Shown here piece by piece: positions 1 through 8,052 of a stretch of DNA of 64,000 nt; position 1 is the first letter of the stretch; the number at the start of each line of letters is the position of its first letter. The DNA comes from Occultella kanbiaonis (GTDB lineage Bacteria > Actinomycetota > Actinomycetes > Actinomycetales > Beutenbergiaceae). The notes beneath the pieces were generated by a model. It saw nothing but the letters and a program-made list of their open reading frames with translations, was not told where the DNA came from and made no database searches. The stretch covers positions 2,480,001-2,544,000 of the forward strand of contig NZ_CP046175.1 of NCBI RefSeq assembly GCF_009708215.1. The letters run 5' to 3'. The position numbers were made by a program, and so were the translations under genes.

Positions 1-2
1 TC

Positions 3-650
3 GAGGGACGTACCGACCATGACCCGGCAGCGGCCGTCCGCCCGCCGAGCGGCGCGAAGCGCCTGCCGAAGGCGATCTCCACCGACGAGGTGGACCGGCT
101 CCTGACCGGGGCCTCGGCCGCGGAGGGCGTGCTCGGTCTGCGGGACCGGGCCCTGGTGGAGGTGCTCTACGGCACCGGCGCCCGGATCAGCGAGGCCGTC
201 GGACTGGCCATCGACGATCTGGACCTGGACCACGCGGCACCGTCGGTGCGGCTGTTCGGCAAGGGTCGCAAGGAGCGGATCGTCCCGATGGGACGGTTCG
301 CCGTCGAGGCGCTGGAGGCCTACCTGGTGCGGGCCAGGCCGGTGCTCGCCCAGTCCGGGCGGGGCACGCCGACGGCGTTCCTGAACCAGCGGGGCAACCC
401 GCTCAGCAGGCAGAGCGCGTGGGCGGTGCTGCAGACCGCGGCCGAGCGCGGGGGAGTCACCGCGCACATCTCCCCGCACACCCTGCGCCACTCCTACGCC
501 ACCCACCTGCTCGCCGGCGGGGCCGACGTCCGGGTGGTGCAGGAGCTGCTCGGGCATGCCTCGGTGACGACCACGCAGATCTACACCCTGGTCACCCCGG
601 ACACGCTGCGCGAGGTGTACGCCGCAGCGCACCCGCGCGCTCGGGGCTGA
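3..650 (+). CDS. xerD: Tyrosine recombinase XerD, 5' end outside window
   Basis: These are the C-terminal 215 residues of a tyrosine recombinase which, with XerC, resolves chromosome dimers at dif. The frame is open to the left edge, so about 90 residues (the core-binding domain) of a usual ~300-residue protein are missing. The catalytic set is visible: Arg in GTGARISE, Lys in [11 protein letters not shown], His-x-x-Arg in [12 protein letters not shown], then [13 protein letters not shown] with the second His and the Tyr nucleophile. The parA-scpA-scpB-rluB run further downstream favours the housekeeping enzyme over a phage integrase. Strand and frame are unambiguous; the XerD rather than XerC assignment rests partly on this context. 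Confidence 0.9.
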   Translation, partial: EGRTDHDPAAAVRPPSGAKRLPKAISTDEVDRLLTGASAAEGVLGLRDRALVEVLYGTGARISEAVGLAIDDLDLDHAAPSVRLFGKGRKERIVPMGRFAVEALEAYLVRARPVLAQSGRGTPTAFLNQRGNPLSRQSAWAVLQTAAERGGVTAHISPHTLRHSYATHLLAGGADVRVVQELLGHASVTTTQIYTLVTPDTLREVYAAAHPRARG

Positions 651-678
651 TACCCCGGCCCTCGCCGGCGCAGGTTCG

Positions 679-852
679 TCAGCCGACGGATCGGGTCCGC
701 ACCGCGGGGGCGCCCTCGTAGCGCTCACGGGCATCGATCAGGTCCTCGAAGTGAGCGGCGGTCCAGTCGCAGACGGCGGCCAGGGGTACCAGGATGCTGC
801 GGCCCAGGCCCGTCAACGGGTACGTGACGCGCGTCGGGCCGGGCTCGTGTCC
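679..852 (-). pseudogene. C-terminal remnant of an HxlR-family regulator
   Basis: A minus-strand frame ending at 679 reads TRVTYPLTGLGRSILVPLAA followed by CDWTAAHFEDLIDARERY. This is the typical end of an HxlR-type winged-helix regulator (RVEYxLTxxGxSLxPVLxxLxxW). Only about 55 residues are recognisable, against roughly 110-130 for an intact protein. Upstream of position 852 the frame turns into unrelated sequence and no DNA-binding helices are present. The family-like segment stops almost exactly where a plus-strand remnant begins, so I read this as a deletion or rearrangement junction. It is unlikely to be functional. Confidence 0.6.
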
Positions 853-869
853 CTGGACCGCGCCGCGGC

Positions 870-1100
870 AGCGGCCGCGCTCGCGACCTGCCGGACCCGC
901 CGCCGGACCACCTGCTCGAGGCGATGTGGTGCCTGACCGCCCACGCCGCGATCGCCGTCGGGGACCGGCCCGCGATGCGGCGTGCCCAGGCGGCCCTCGG
1001 CCCTGCATGCCACGAGCAGGCCGGAGCCGGAACGGGCCTGTTCACCCTCGGCCCGGTGTCGGCGTTCCTGGACGGCCTGGAGCACGCGCTCGGGCGTTGA
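870..1100 (+). pseudogene. C-terminal remnant of a SARP/BTAD-type regulator
   Basis: A plus-strand frame stopping at TGA 1098-1100 reads LPDPPPDHLLEAMWCLTAHA, then AIAVGDRPAMRRAQAALGPA, then GTGLFTLGPVSAFLDGLEHA. To my eye this matches the last helical repeat region of actinobacterial SARP/BTAD regulators (family recalled from memory, not searched). There is no in-frame start or Shine-Dalgarno sequence nearby, and upstream of about 870 the frame is not protein-like. It abuts the HxlR remnant on the other strand and converges with the transglutaminase gene 20 bases further on. The fragment is about 75 residues and cannot act alone. Confidence 0.5.
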
Positions 1101-1120
1101 CGACCGCGCTGCGGGTCCGG

Positions 1121-2101
1121 TCAGCGCAGTGCCGTGACCCGGAGCGGGGCATCGGGGTGGAACGGGTCGGCCGTGTGGATCTCGGTCCCCGGGTGCAGCA
1201 GGGTCTCGGTGCGGTACAGCTCCTCCAGCTCGACGGCCGCCGGTCCACCGTGTACGCCGTTCGCCTCTTCTTCGTCGGCCGCCACGAGCAGCGAGGCCAC
1301 CCGGTCGATCCGGTCGAGGAAGGGCGCGAGACCATCGACATCGCCGGGCGGCGGACCCTCGCTGAGGAGCCCCCAGATGTCCCACAGGAGCAGCTCGTCG
1401 CGGTGCCGGTGGGCCGCCTCGAAGACCACGTACTCGGCCACGAACACCGGGCCACGGAGCGGGAGCGTCGGGTCCACGCCGTAGGTGTCCGCGTCGATCG
1501 TGCCGGCGCGGTGGGCGAGCCACACCTGGGCGGCCGTCTCGAACGGGGTACCCAGGCCGGTCGGGATGTCGGTGACGTCGAAGGTGGGGCGGAACCCGGG
1601 CGCGTAACCGACGTCCAACTCGGGGTCGAAGCGGACCCAGCGTCCGCCGTCGAACACCTCGACGACCACGTGATCGTGGTGGAACCCGGCCCGGAAGTAG
1701 TCGGCGAACCCGATCCGGGTCCGGGCCGGCACGCCGTGCTCGCGCAGCACCCCGACGCTGAACAGGGAGTGGTCCCGGCAGCAGCCCTGGAGCCGCTCGG
1801 GCAGGGCCCGGGGTGCGCTCAGCGGCAGGCCGTGCCGGGCCTGGTCGGTGGCGAGCTGGTCGGCGAGCCAGCGCAGGTCGATGTCACCGCGGGTGGACTC
1901 GGGCAGCTGGGCCTGTTCACCCCGGTAGTGCGCGATCAGGTTCCGCGCGGCCGCGGAGACGTCGGCGATGGTCGGGTTCACGGCCCGCAGCAGGTCGGCG
2001 TGGGGCCCGGGGTCGCTGTACCGGGAGTGCCGGGCGTAGCGGGCGACGGCGTCCGGCGGCGGTGCGGGCAGCCTTGCCTCGGTCTGTGGTGCAGTGCTCA
2101 T
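1121..2101 (-). CDS. Transglutaminase-like domain protein
   Basis: A 326-residue protein with a transglutaminase-like cysteine-protease fold in the middle. The triad candidates are Cys in LQGCCRDHSLFSVGVLREHG, His in HHDHVVVEVFDGGRWVRFDP and the Asp of that same FDPE motif, in the usual C...H...D order. It has no signal peptide and no membrane segment, so it is probably cytoplasmic. The start chosen is the ATG that overlaps the stop of the upstream MerR gene (ATGA, 2098-2101); a longer frame exists but lies inside merR. The overlap implies translational coupling, so the MerR protein likely controls it. Whether it acts as a transferase, a protease or an inactive relative is not decided by sequence. 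Confidence 0.8.
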   Translation of the reverse strand: MSTAPQTEARLPAPPPDAVARYARHSRYSDPGPHADLLRAVNPTIADVSAAARNLIAHYRGEQAQLPESTRGDIDLRWLADQLATDQARHGLPLSAPRALPERLQGCCRDHSLFSVGVLREHGVPARTRIGFADYFRAGFHHDHVVVEVFDGGRWVRFDPELDVGYAPGFRPTFDVTDIPTGLGTPFETAAQVWLAHRAGTIDADTYGVDPTLPLRGPVFVAEYVVFEAAHRHRDELLLWDIWGLLSEGPPPGDVDGLAPFLDRIDRVASLLVAADEEEANGVHGGPAAVELEELYRTETLLHPGTEIHTADPFHPDAPLRVTALR

Positions 2102-2928
2102 CGGTGATCCTCTCGGTAGGGCAGGGCGATCTGGGCGGCGGGCGCGGACGGTGCGTCGGGCCAGGGCGTCGGGTAGACCTCGCGCGGAGGCCCGGTCACC
2201 GTCCCGTGCGCACGGGCCCAGCGCCCGACGGCGTCGTAGGCATGCAGGATCTGGGGGTAGGCGCACTGGGCCCGGGTGATCGTGGTGGCAGCCTCCGTAC
2301 GCGCCGGCTCGAGGCGGATCACGATCGGACCGGACGGGCCGGCGGTGCCCTCGTACGGCACGCACACCTCGATGGGGCCGTCGCTGTCCGGGGAGACCAC
2401 GCCGTGGAAGATGGCCCACCATTCGTCGCCGAAGGTGGCCTCCTGGGTGCCCAGGTGGTCACGGATGCGCCGCACCGAGTCGTTGAGCGTCCCCATGAGT
2501 TCGGTCTGCAGCACGTGGGTGGTGATCGAGGCCAGCAGGCGTTCGGGGACGGTCCGGGCGGCGACGTCGAACGCGGGGGAGGTGGCGCCGTCGCGCCACT
2601 GCTCGACGAGGTACTCCACGGTGCCACGCCGGGTGGCGAGCGCGTGCTCCTGCTCGGTCCACCACGCGATCAGGTCATCGGTGGCGGCCGCCGGGTTCTG
2701 CGCTGCCAGGATCGCCCGGACCCTGGCCAGCGGCATGTCGAGGCGGCGCAGCAGGGAGATCCGCCGGGCCGTCGGCTCCTGGGCGGGGGAGTAGTAGCGG
2801 TAGCCCGTGTAGGGGTCCACCGAGGCGGGCACCAACAGGCCGGACTCGTCGTACCCTCGCAGCGCCTTCAGGGACAGGCCGGTCCGGCGCGCGAACTCGC
2901 CGATGGTGAAGTGGTCCGTCTCGGTCAT
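2098..2928 (-). CDS. MerR-family regulator with GyrI-like effector domain
   Basis: A 276-residue activator/repressor. The N-terminus is a MerR winged helix (FTIGEFARRTGLSLKALRGY, then DPYTGYRYYSPAQ), followed by a dimerisation coiled coil and a C-terminal region of about 150 residues consistent with the GyrI/BmrR-type ligand-binding fold, which usually senses drugs or other small hydrophobic compounds. The ligand is unknown. It is the first gene of a two-gene operon with the transglutaminase-like protein. The promoter just upstream has MerR architecture, so autoregulation is expected, and the mRNA is probably leaderless because the ATG lies 6 nt after the -10 box. Confidence 0.88.
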   Translation of the reverse strand: MTETDHFTIGEFARRTGLSLKALRGYDESGLLVPASVDPYTGYRYYSPAQEPTARRISLLRRLDMPLARVRAILAAQNPAAATDDLIAWWTEQEHALATRRGTVEYLVEQWRDGATSPAFDVAARTVPERLLASITTHVLQTELMGTLNDSVRRIRDHLGTQEATFGDEWWAIFHGVVSPDSDGPIEVCVPYEGTAGPSGPIVIRLEPARTEAATTITRAQCAYPQILHAYDAVGRWARAHGTVTGPPREVYPTPWPDAPSAPAAQIALPYREDHR

Positions 2929-2934
2929 GACCCC

Positions 2935-2965
2935 AGTGTTGGCCCTGCCCCTGGGGGAGGGTCAA
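2935..2965 (-). promoter_or_regulatory. MerR-type promoter: 19-bp spacer filled by a dyad
   Basis: Read on the minus strand: -35 TTGACC (2960-2965), a 19-bp spacer, and -10 AACACT (2935-2940). A 23-bp imperfect palindrome occupies 2941-2963 (arms GACCCTCCCCC and GGGGCAGGGCC, 9 of 11 positions complementary around one central base). MerR-family regulators are known for over-long 19-20 bp spacers with the operator between -35 and -10. The start codon follows the -10 by 6 nt, so transcription should begin at or next to the A of ATG. The -10 itself is poor (3 of 6), as expected for an activated promoter. Confidence 0.6.
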
Positions 2966-2983
2966 CACGATTGGGGACGCGGC

Positions 2984-4243
2984 TCAGAAGTAGGTGCGCA
3001 CGAGCCCCACGGCCACGGAGTCGGGTGTCAACCGGCCGGTGATCTCGACGATGTCGCGCCACTTGTCGAAGGTCGTGCACGGGTGGGAGACACCGAGGAC
3101 GACGAGGTCGCCGACCGCCGGCTGTGTCGCGAAGGTGCCCGCCGGGACGAACGCATGCTGATCGTTCATCGCCGCCACCTCCGCGGGATCGGCGACGACG
3201 TCGCGCACCCGGCCGTCGCGCCACAGCTCGACCGGGACGGGCAGCCCGTTGTCGTGCCCGGCGTCACGCCGCCCCACATCGAGCAGGGCGACGCCGCCAT
3301 CGTGCACCGCGAGAACCGTCGCCACCAACCTCAGCGCGGGCCGGAACCGCGGTGCGCTCGGCGGCGCCGCGTCCTGCGCGTGGCGGTAGTGCCAGTCGTC
3401 GTGGGCGACGCTGACGCCGGAACGGATCAACACCGCGCCGTCCGCGGCAGACAGCTCCGCCAACCCGTCGGCGACCTCGGCGAGGTGGTCGCTCCCGCCG
3501 ATGGTCAGGTACGCCTGCGCCCCGACGAGCGGCAGCACGACCTCCCGATGCACCTGGAGGACGTGCGTCGTGAACGCCGCGAGGTCGCTGCGGCTCGGAT
3601 CGCCGCCGATGGCCCCTTCGTACGCGGCCGAGCCGGCGAGCCGCACACCCGGGGTTGCTCGTACCCGGGCGGCAACGGCGTGTGCCTCCTGGACGTCACG
3701 TACTCCGGTCCGCCCGCCCGGGCGTCCGATGTCGAGCAGGACCGGCAGCTCGGGTCCGGTCCGGGAGGCCAGGGCCTCGACGGCGGCCTCGCTGTCCACC
3801 CACGACAGGATCTCGCGGTGCGGGTCGCGACGTAATGCGGCCCTGGCTCGCTCGCCTCCGGCGGCAGATGCGAGCGGGTTCGCGAGCAGGATCCGCCGCA
3901 CGCCGAACGTGAGCGCAACCCGCAGCTGCGCCTGGGTCGCCACCGTGATGCCCCAGGCGCCGGCCTGGAGCTGTCGCGACCACAGCTGTGGCGCCATCGT
4001 CGTCTTGCCGTGCGGCGCCAACAGGTAGCCACGGTCGTCGCACCAGCGCTGCAGTGCTGCGACGTTCTCCGAGACGGCGGTGGAGTCGATCGTCAGGTAC
4101 GGCGTCGTGAGTGCTGCGAGCGGTGGCGTGGTCGAGGCCAGGTCGACGCGGGCGACGTCGTCGAAGCCCGGTCCGCTGATCTTGCTCAGCGGGTCCGGCG
4201 GCAGGGTGCCGAGCTCGGCCAGGTCGAGTGACTGCGCCATCAT
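2984..4243 (-). CDS. D-serine dehydratase-like PLP enzyme (alanine racemase fold)
   Basis: A 419-residue protein with an N-terminal alanine-racemase-type PLP barrel: LLAPHGKTTMAPQLWSRQL carries the candidate Schiff-base Lys. The C-terminal half ends with LGVSHPCTTFDKWRDIVEIT, the His/Cys zinc-ligand motif of the D-serine dehydratase (DSD1-like) domain. The expected reaction is deamination or aldol cleavage of a D-amino or hydroxy-amino acid; the substrate cannot be read. Start: tandem ATGs at 4243 and 4240 overlap the stop of a 22-codon frame with a better ribosome site, and a longer start at 4333 is possible. It is divergent from the lactonase-fold gene across a short promoter region. Confidence 0.8.
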   Translation of the reverse strand: MMAQSLDLAELGTLPPDPLSKISGPGFDDVARVDLASTTPPLAALTTPYLTIDSTAVSENVAALQRWCDDRGYLLAPHGKTTMAPQLWSRQLQAGAWGITVATQAQLRVALTFGVRRILLANPLASAAGGERARAALRRDPHREILSWVDSEAAVEALASRTGPELPVLLDIGRPGGRTGVRDVQEAHAVAARVRATPGVRLAGSAAYEGAIGGDPSRSDLAAFTTHVLQVHREVVLPLVGAQAYLTIGGSDHLAEVADGLAELSAADGAVLIRSGVSVAHDDWHYRHAQDAAPPSAPRFRPALRLVATVLAVHDGGVALLDVGRRDAGHDNGLPVPVELWRDGRVRDVVADPAEVAAMNDQHAFVPAGTFATQPAVGDLVVLGVSHPCTTFDKWRDIVEITGRLTPDSVAVGLVRTYF

Positions 4244-4308
4244 CGGTCCGCGACCGCACGACTGCGATCTCGACCCGGGCGCCCGGAACTGGAGGTGGCT
4301 GACTTCAT
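4240..4308 (-). other. Possible 22-codon leader peptide before the PLP-enzyme gene
   Basis: On the minus strand an ATG at 4308 is preceded at good spacing by GAAGGAAG and opens a 22-codon frame (MKSATSSSGRPGRDRSRAVA then DR). Its TGA overlaps the tandem ATG start of the PLP-enzyme gene as ATGATG. The main ORF has no comparable ribosome site of its own. The peptide has no recognisable domain and is Ser/Arg rich. Either it is a coupling leader, or the real start of the enzyme is upstream in the other frame and this is coincidence. Confidence 0.3.
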
Positions 4309-4385
4309 GTCGTCTTCCTTCGTCTCGTGCCATCGACCGAGGTGCCGCAACGGAGCCGGCTCACCTGCGGCTACCGTAGTCGGCC

Positions 4386-5435
4386 ATGGCCAACGGACAA
4401 GGACAGGGCGCACCCCACAGCGGTGCGCGATACGCCGGCCAGTTCCTGATCGCCGCACGGACACCGACCGGCGGACTGTGGCGCTGGGACGGCGGCACCG
4501 GCCCGGCGGAGCAGGTCGCGGACGCACCGGACACGGCGTTCGTGCTCCCGCTCCCGGACGGTCGGATCGCCACCCTCGGCGGCGAGGAGGACGGGCACCT
4601 GCGCATCCTCGAGCGCAGCGGAGCCCGGTACACCGTCGCGACGGAGCTCGCGACGCAGGGCGGCGAGCCCTGCCACGCGGCGCTGCTGCCCGACGGTGAG
4701 CACCTGGTGGTCGTCAACTACCACCTCGAGGGTTCGGTGCTCGTGGTCGCGTTGATCGGCAGCCCTCGCATCGTGCAGCGGATCGTGTTCGACGAGCCCG
4801 GCGCCGGGGTGGTGCCGGACCGTCAGGACGCACCGCACCCGCATTTCGCGCTCGTCACCGGCGAGCGGGTCGTGGTCTCCGACCTCGGCTGCGACACGCT
4901 CCGACTGCTCCGTTGGGACGCCGGCGTGCTCGTCCAGGTCGGCACGTGTGCGACCCCGCCCGGGTCCGGGCCGCGACACCTCGCGATCCACGACGCGAAC
5001 CTGGTGGTCAGCGCCGAACTGTCGAACGAGGTGCTTTCGGCACCGCTCGACGACGTGTTGGCCGGTGCGGCGCGGTGGCGGGTGCAGCCGGCCAGTCGGA
5101 AGGGCTTCGCCTCGGCGCGCGACGGCGGTGGACCACTGACGCATCCAGGCGAGATCGTCGTTGCCCACACGGGCCGGGTGTTCGTCGCCAATCGTGGCGC
5201 CGGCACGCTCGGGCTGCTCGACGTCGAGGGTGAGGAATTGACCTTCGAGTCGGAGGTCGACGCCGGTGGTGCCTGGCCGCAGCACGTCGCGCTGTGGCGA
5301 GACGAGCCGTACGTCGCCCTGCGCGACGACGATCTGGTCATCGGGCCGGGTGGACGTGCATCCGTGCCTTCGCCGGTATGGGTGACAGTCCTGCCCGAGC
5401 GGCTCAGTGCTGCGCGTCGGGCAGTGCCCGCATGA
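4386..5435 (+). CDS. Lactonase-family beta-propeller protein
   Basis: A 349-residue seven-bladed-propeller-type protein of the lactonase/6-phosphogluconolactonase (Pgl, PF10282-like) family. Typical pieces include PCHAALLPDGEHLVVVNYHL, DRQDAPHPHFALVTGERVVV and GPRHLAIHDANLVVSAELSN, each a repeated blade with a His or Pro-His surrounding the central pocket. There is no signal peptide, so it should be cytosolic. Length is normal for the family. It is divergent from the PLP-enzyme gene and converges with the MFS gene, overlapping it by 32 bp at the 3' ends. A role in the pentose phosphate pathway is only a family guess; many members have unknown sugar-lactone substrates. Confidence 0.82.
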   Translation: MANGQGQGAPHSGARYAGQFLIAARTPTGGLWRWDGGTGPAEQVADAPDTAFVLPLPDGRIATLGGEEDGHLRILERSGARYTVATELATQGGEPCHAALLPDGEHLVVVNYHLEGSVLVVALIGSPRIVQRIVFDEPGAGVVPDRQDAPHPHFALVTGERVVVSDLGCDTLRLLRWDAGVLVQVGTCATPPGSGPRHLAIHDANLVVSAELSNEVLSAPLDDVLAGAARWRVQPASRKGFASARDGGGPLTHPGEIVVAHTGRVFVANRGAGTLGLLDVEGEELTFESEVDAGGAWPQHVALWRDEPYVALRDDDLVIGPGGRASVPSPVWVTVLPERLSAARRAVPA

Positions 5436-6720
5436 ACCAGAACGGCCCGATCACGACGCACAACGCAGAAAGCAGCTGCCCCGACGCGCCGATCCACATC
5501 GTCGGCACGACGCCCAGCCAGGTGCCGAGCGCTCCGGCGAGCACCGCCGCGATCGGCATCACGCCCCACACGCAGAAGCGCACGGAGGCGTTCATGCGGC
5601 CGAGCAGGCGGGGCGGCGTGATGCGCTGGCGGAAGGTGACCTGCGTGATGTTGTAGAGCAGCACGGTGAAACTGCCGATGAAGCCCTGCACGACCAGCAG
5701 CGGGAAGGCGACGGCCGGGAAGGTCGCGGCGAGCGGCAGCATGCAGGCGACGGCGCTGAACGCGATCGCGCTCACGGGGATCGCCCGCGCTTCGCCGATC
5801 CACCGGACGATATGCGGCGTGGCAACGGCGCCGGCGAGACCGCCGACCGAGCCGAGCGAGAAGATCACGCCCATCGCGGCGGGCGTGAGCCCCAGTTCGC
5901 GCAGCAGGAAGATCGGCAGCATCGTGAACGAGATCGTGTTGAAGAAGTTCGAGATGCCGGTGGTGCCGACGATGCGCCGCAGCAGCCCGTTGCCGAACAC
6001 CCAGCGCAGCCCCTCCCCGATCTCGCGCAGGATCGGGCCGCGGTCCTCCGCGTCGCGTGACACCTCGTGATCGCGCGTGAGCAGCAGCGCGACGAACGAC
6101 GCGATGTAGGTGCCGACCGTCGCCAGGATCGCGAAGGGCGCCGTGATCAGGCCGATGAGCCAGCCGCCCAGCGCCGGCCCGCTGATGTTGGCGAGCTCGC
6201 GGGTGGACTCGAGCTTCCCGTTGGCCTCGGCGATCTGGTTCGCTCGCACGAGCGAAGGGATGATGCTCTGGTAGGAGACGTCGAAGAAGACGGTGGCGAT
6301 ACCGACCACGAGCGCGACGGCGTAGAGGTGCCACATCGCGAGCAGGTCTGCCCACCACAGCAGCGGCAGGGCGAGCAGCGCGGCCGCACGCACCGCGTCC
6401 GCCCAGATCATCACGCGGCGCTTTCGCATGCGGTCGATCCAGGCGCCGGCGGGAAGCCCGACGACGAGGAAGGCGGCGACGCCGGCGGCGTTCAGCAGCC
6501 CGATCTCGAACTCGGTCGCGTGCAGCAGCAGGACCGCGAGCACCGGGAGCGCGAGCTCGGTGACCTGCGAGCCGACCTGCGCGAGAGCCTGCCCCGACCA
6601 CATGGTGAGGAAGTTCCCGTCGCGCCAGAGCGAGCGCTGCGGTGCATCGGGCACCACTGTCGGCTCGAGCGGCTCAACGGGTTCGCTCGCAGTGCCGCTC
6701 GCTCGGTCCGGCTCGGACAT
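5404..6720 (-). CDS. MFS transporter, MFS_3/EntS-like exporter
   Basis: A 438-residue integral membrane protein with about 12 predicted helices, starting SLWRDGNFLTMWSGQALAQV and containing the loop motif GLPAGAWIDRMRKRRVMIWA between helices 2 and 3 (the MFS motif-A equivalent). Further helices include FLVVGLPAG, LLALPLLWWADLLAMWHLYA and QSIIPSLVRANQIAEANGKL, which is characteristic of the enterobactin exporter/macrolide-efflux-like MFS_3 group. The substrate is unknown. ATG 6720 is chosen; an alternative start at 6756 would add 12 residues. It has an acidic cytoplasmic N-terminal tail of about 35 residues and is followed on the same strand by nothing it could be coupled to. Confidence 0.85.
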   Translation of the reverse strand: MSEPDRASGTASEPVEPLEPTVVPDAPQRSLWRDGNFLTMWSGQALAQVGSQVTELALPVLAVLLLHATEFEIGLLNAAGVAAFLVVGLPAGAWIDRMRKRRVMIWADAVRAAALLALPLLWWADLLAMWHLYAVALVVGIATVFFDVSYQSIIPSLVRANQIAEANGKLESTRELANISGPALGGWLIGLITAPFAILATVGTYIASFVALLLTRDHEVSRDAEDRGPILREIGEGLRWVFGNGLLRRIVGTTGISNFFNTISFTMLPIFLLRELGLTPAAMGVIFSLGSVGGLAGAVATPHIVRWIGEARAIPVSAIAFSAVACMLPLAATFPAVAFPLLVVQGFIGSFTVLLYNITQVTFRQRITPPRLLGRMNASVRFCVWGVMPIAAVLAGALGTWLGVVPTMWIGASGQLLSALCVVIGPFWFMRALPDAQH

Positions 6721-6775
6721 GCCGATCAGGATCCGGGAGTGATTGGGACTTGTCAATCAGCCTGGTCGGGACGGG

Positions 6776-7969
6776 TCAGAAGTGGTCCCGGATGTGTACC
6801 TGACCGGGGCCGAACACGTGGTCGATCACCTGGTCGGCCTCGGTGGGCCCGCTGAGGTGCCCGACCAGGCGCAGGTTCGCGCAGGACTGCACGCCGGCCC
6901 ACGCCAGGGCAAGCCCCTGCGGTGTGAACGTCGCGACCTGCTCGCGCGAGCCCGGACCGGCCGCCACCCGCGTGCAGTCGACCGCTCCGCCGTCGACCCG
7001 CAGGTCGTAGACGCCGTTCATCGAGGCGAGCCGGTCCCCGGCGACGGCGAACCGCGCCCGCGCCGAGCCGTGCGAGCGGCGGGCCGTGAACGCCCCGGCG
7101 ACGTCGTCGACACGGAGCATGTACCCCTCGGTGTCCACCTGCCGCCACGCGGCGGACGGCAGCACCAGGCGGGCGGGGTCCGCGCCGGAGGTCTCCAGCT
7201 TGATCGTCTCGATGATGGAGGAGAACGAGCCGAGCACCCGCCACAGCTCCCGGTAGGCGTCCGGGGTCAGCGCGAGCAGGTCCTCGACCTCGAGCGGGTC
7301 GCCCTCGCTCGGTCCGCGCGTCCAGCTGACGTAGCCGACGACGGCGCCGCTCGCGTCCTGCGCGAGGCTCACCCCGGTGAATGCGTCGACGACCTCGGTG
7401 TCGGTGGCCGGGAAGGACACTCCGCGGCGGCTCAGCGGGCCACGCTGGAGCGGGGCCCACGCGTCGTAGACGGCACGCGCGGCAGGGATGTCCGCGGCGC
7501 CGGCGCGACGCGTGGTGACGCCGGAGCCGGGCCGGACGGCAGCGGCAGCCGCGGTCGGGACCTCGACGGTGTCCGCGGCCCCGATCTGCTCGTAGCCGAA
7601 CCGGCGGTAGATCCCCGGTGCCGTGGGGAAGAGCGTCGAGATGACCTCGCCGCGCTCGCGGGCCCCGCCCAGCACCCGCTCGAACAGGGCCTCGAGCAGT
7701 CCCCGGCCGCGGTACTCGGCCGCCACGGTGACGCCGGCGATGCCGCAGGTGGGGATCGAGGCGCCGTCCCACCAGGAGGAGTACTCGCGGCCGATGACCC
7801 GGGCGGCGAGCCGGTCGTCGTCGAACGTGCCCCACAGGTGCATCCCGGCCGGGTAGGAGACCGGTTGTGGGGCGGTCAGGCCGCCGGCGGGCATGCCGAA
7901 GGCCTCCGCGCCGAGGCGGCGGCTGGCCGCGATGTCGTCCGGGCCGAGCTCCCGCGTGGTGAAGGTCAT
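6776..7969 (-). CDS. Eis-family GNAT N-acetyltransferase
   Basis: A 397-residue protein matching the Eis architecture: an N-terminal GNAT domain (ITVAAEYRGRGLLEALFERV is the acetyl-CoA pyrophosphate loop), a second GNAT-like domain and a C-terminal sterol-carrier-like domain ending with the free carboxylate Phe (VHIRDHF), which in mycobacterial Eis takes part in catalysis. Known members acetylate aminoglycosides at several amines and also protein lysines. Length is close to Eis (~400). It is divergent from parA with about 80 bp between the starts. Whether it confers drug resistance here is not known from sequence. Confidence 0.88.
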   Translation of the reverse strand: MTFTTRELGPDDIAASRRLGAEAFGMPAGGLTAPQPVSYPAGMHLWGTFDDDRLAARVIGREYSSWWDGASIPTCGIAGVTVAAEYRGRGLLEALFERVLGGARERGEVISTLFPTAPGIYRRFGYEQIGAADTVEVPTAAAAAVRPGSGVTTRRAGAADIPAARAVYDAWAPLQRGPLSRRGVSFPATDTEVVDAFTGVSLAQDASGAVVGYVSWTRGPSEGDPLEVEDLLALTPDAYRELWRVLGSFSSIIETIKLETSGADPARLVLPSAAWRQVDTEGYMLRVDDVAGAFTARRSHGSARARFAVAGDRLASMNGVYDLRVDGGAVDCTRVAAGPGSREQVATFTPQGLALAWAGVQSCANLRLVGHLSGPTEADQVIDHVFGPGQVHIRDHF

Positions 7970-8017
7970 CGGGCCAGCGTAGGGGTCGCGGAAACCGAAC
8001 GTGTGCGGCGCGCGCAG

Positions 8018-8052
8018 TTGGTGATGTCCGGTCAGGACAGTAGTTTGGCGGG
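8018..8052 (+). promoter_or_regulatory. Putative parA promoter, leaderless geometry
   Basis: TTGGTG (8018-8023) and TAGTTT (8041-8046) are separated by 17 bp, and the GTG start of parA follows after 6 nt. No Shine-Dalgarno sequence fits in front of the GTG, so a leaderless transcript is the simplest reading. The boxes are weak matches (3 of 6 each), so confidence is moderate. Confidence 0.4.

Noticed and set aside
3-650. XerD as the integrase of a mobile island beginning here
   Set aside because: The flanking parA-scpA-scpB-rluB genes and full catalytic motifs fit the housekeeping recombinase, and no attachment-site repeats or other mobility genes were seen.
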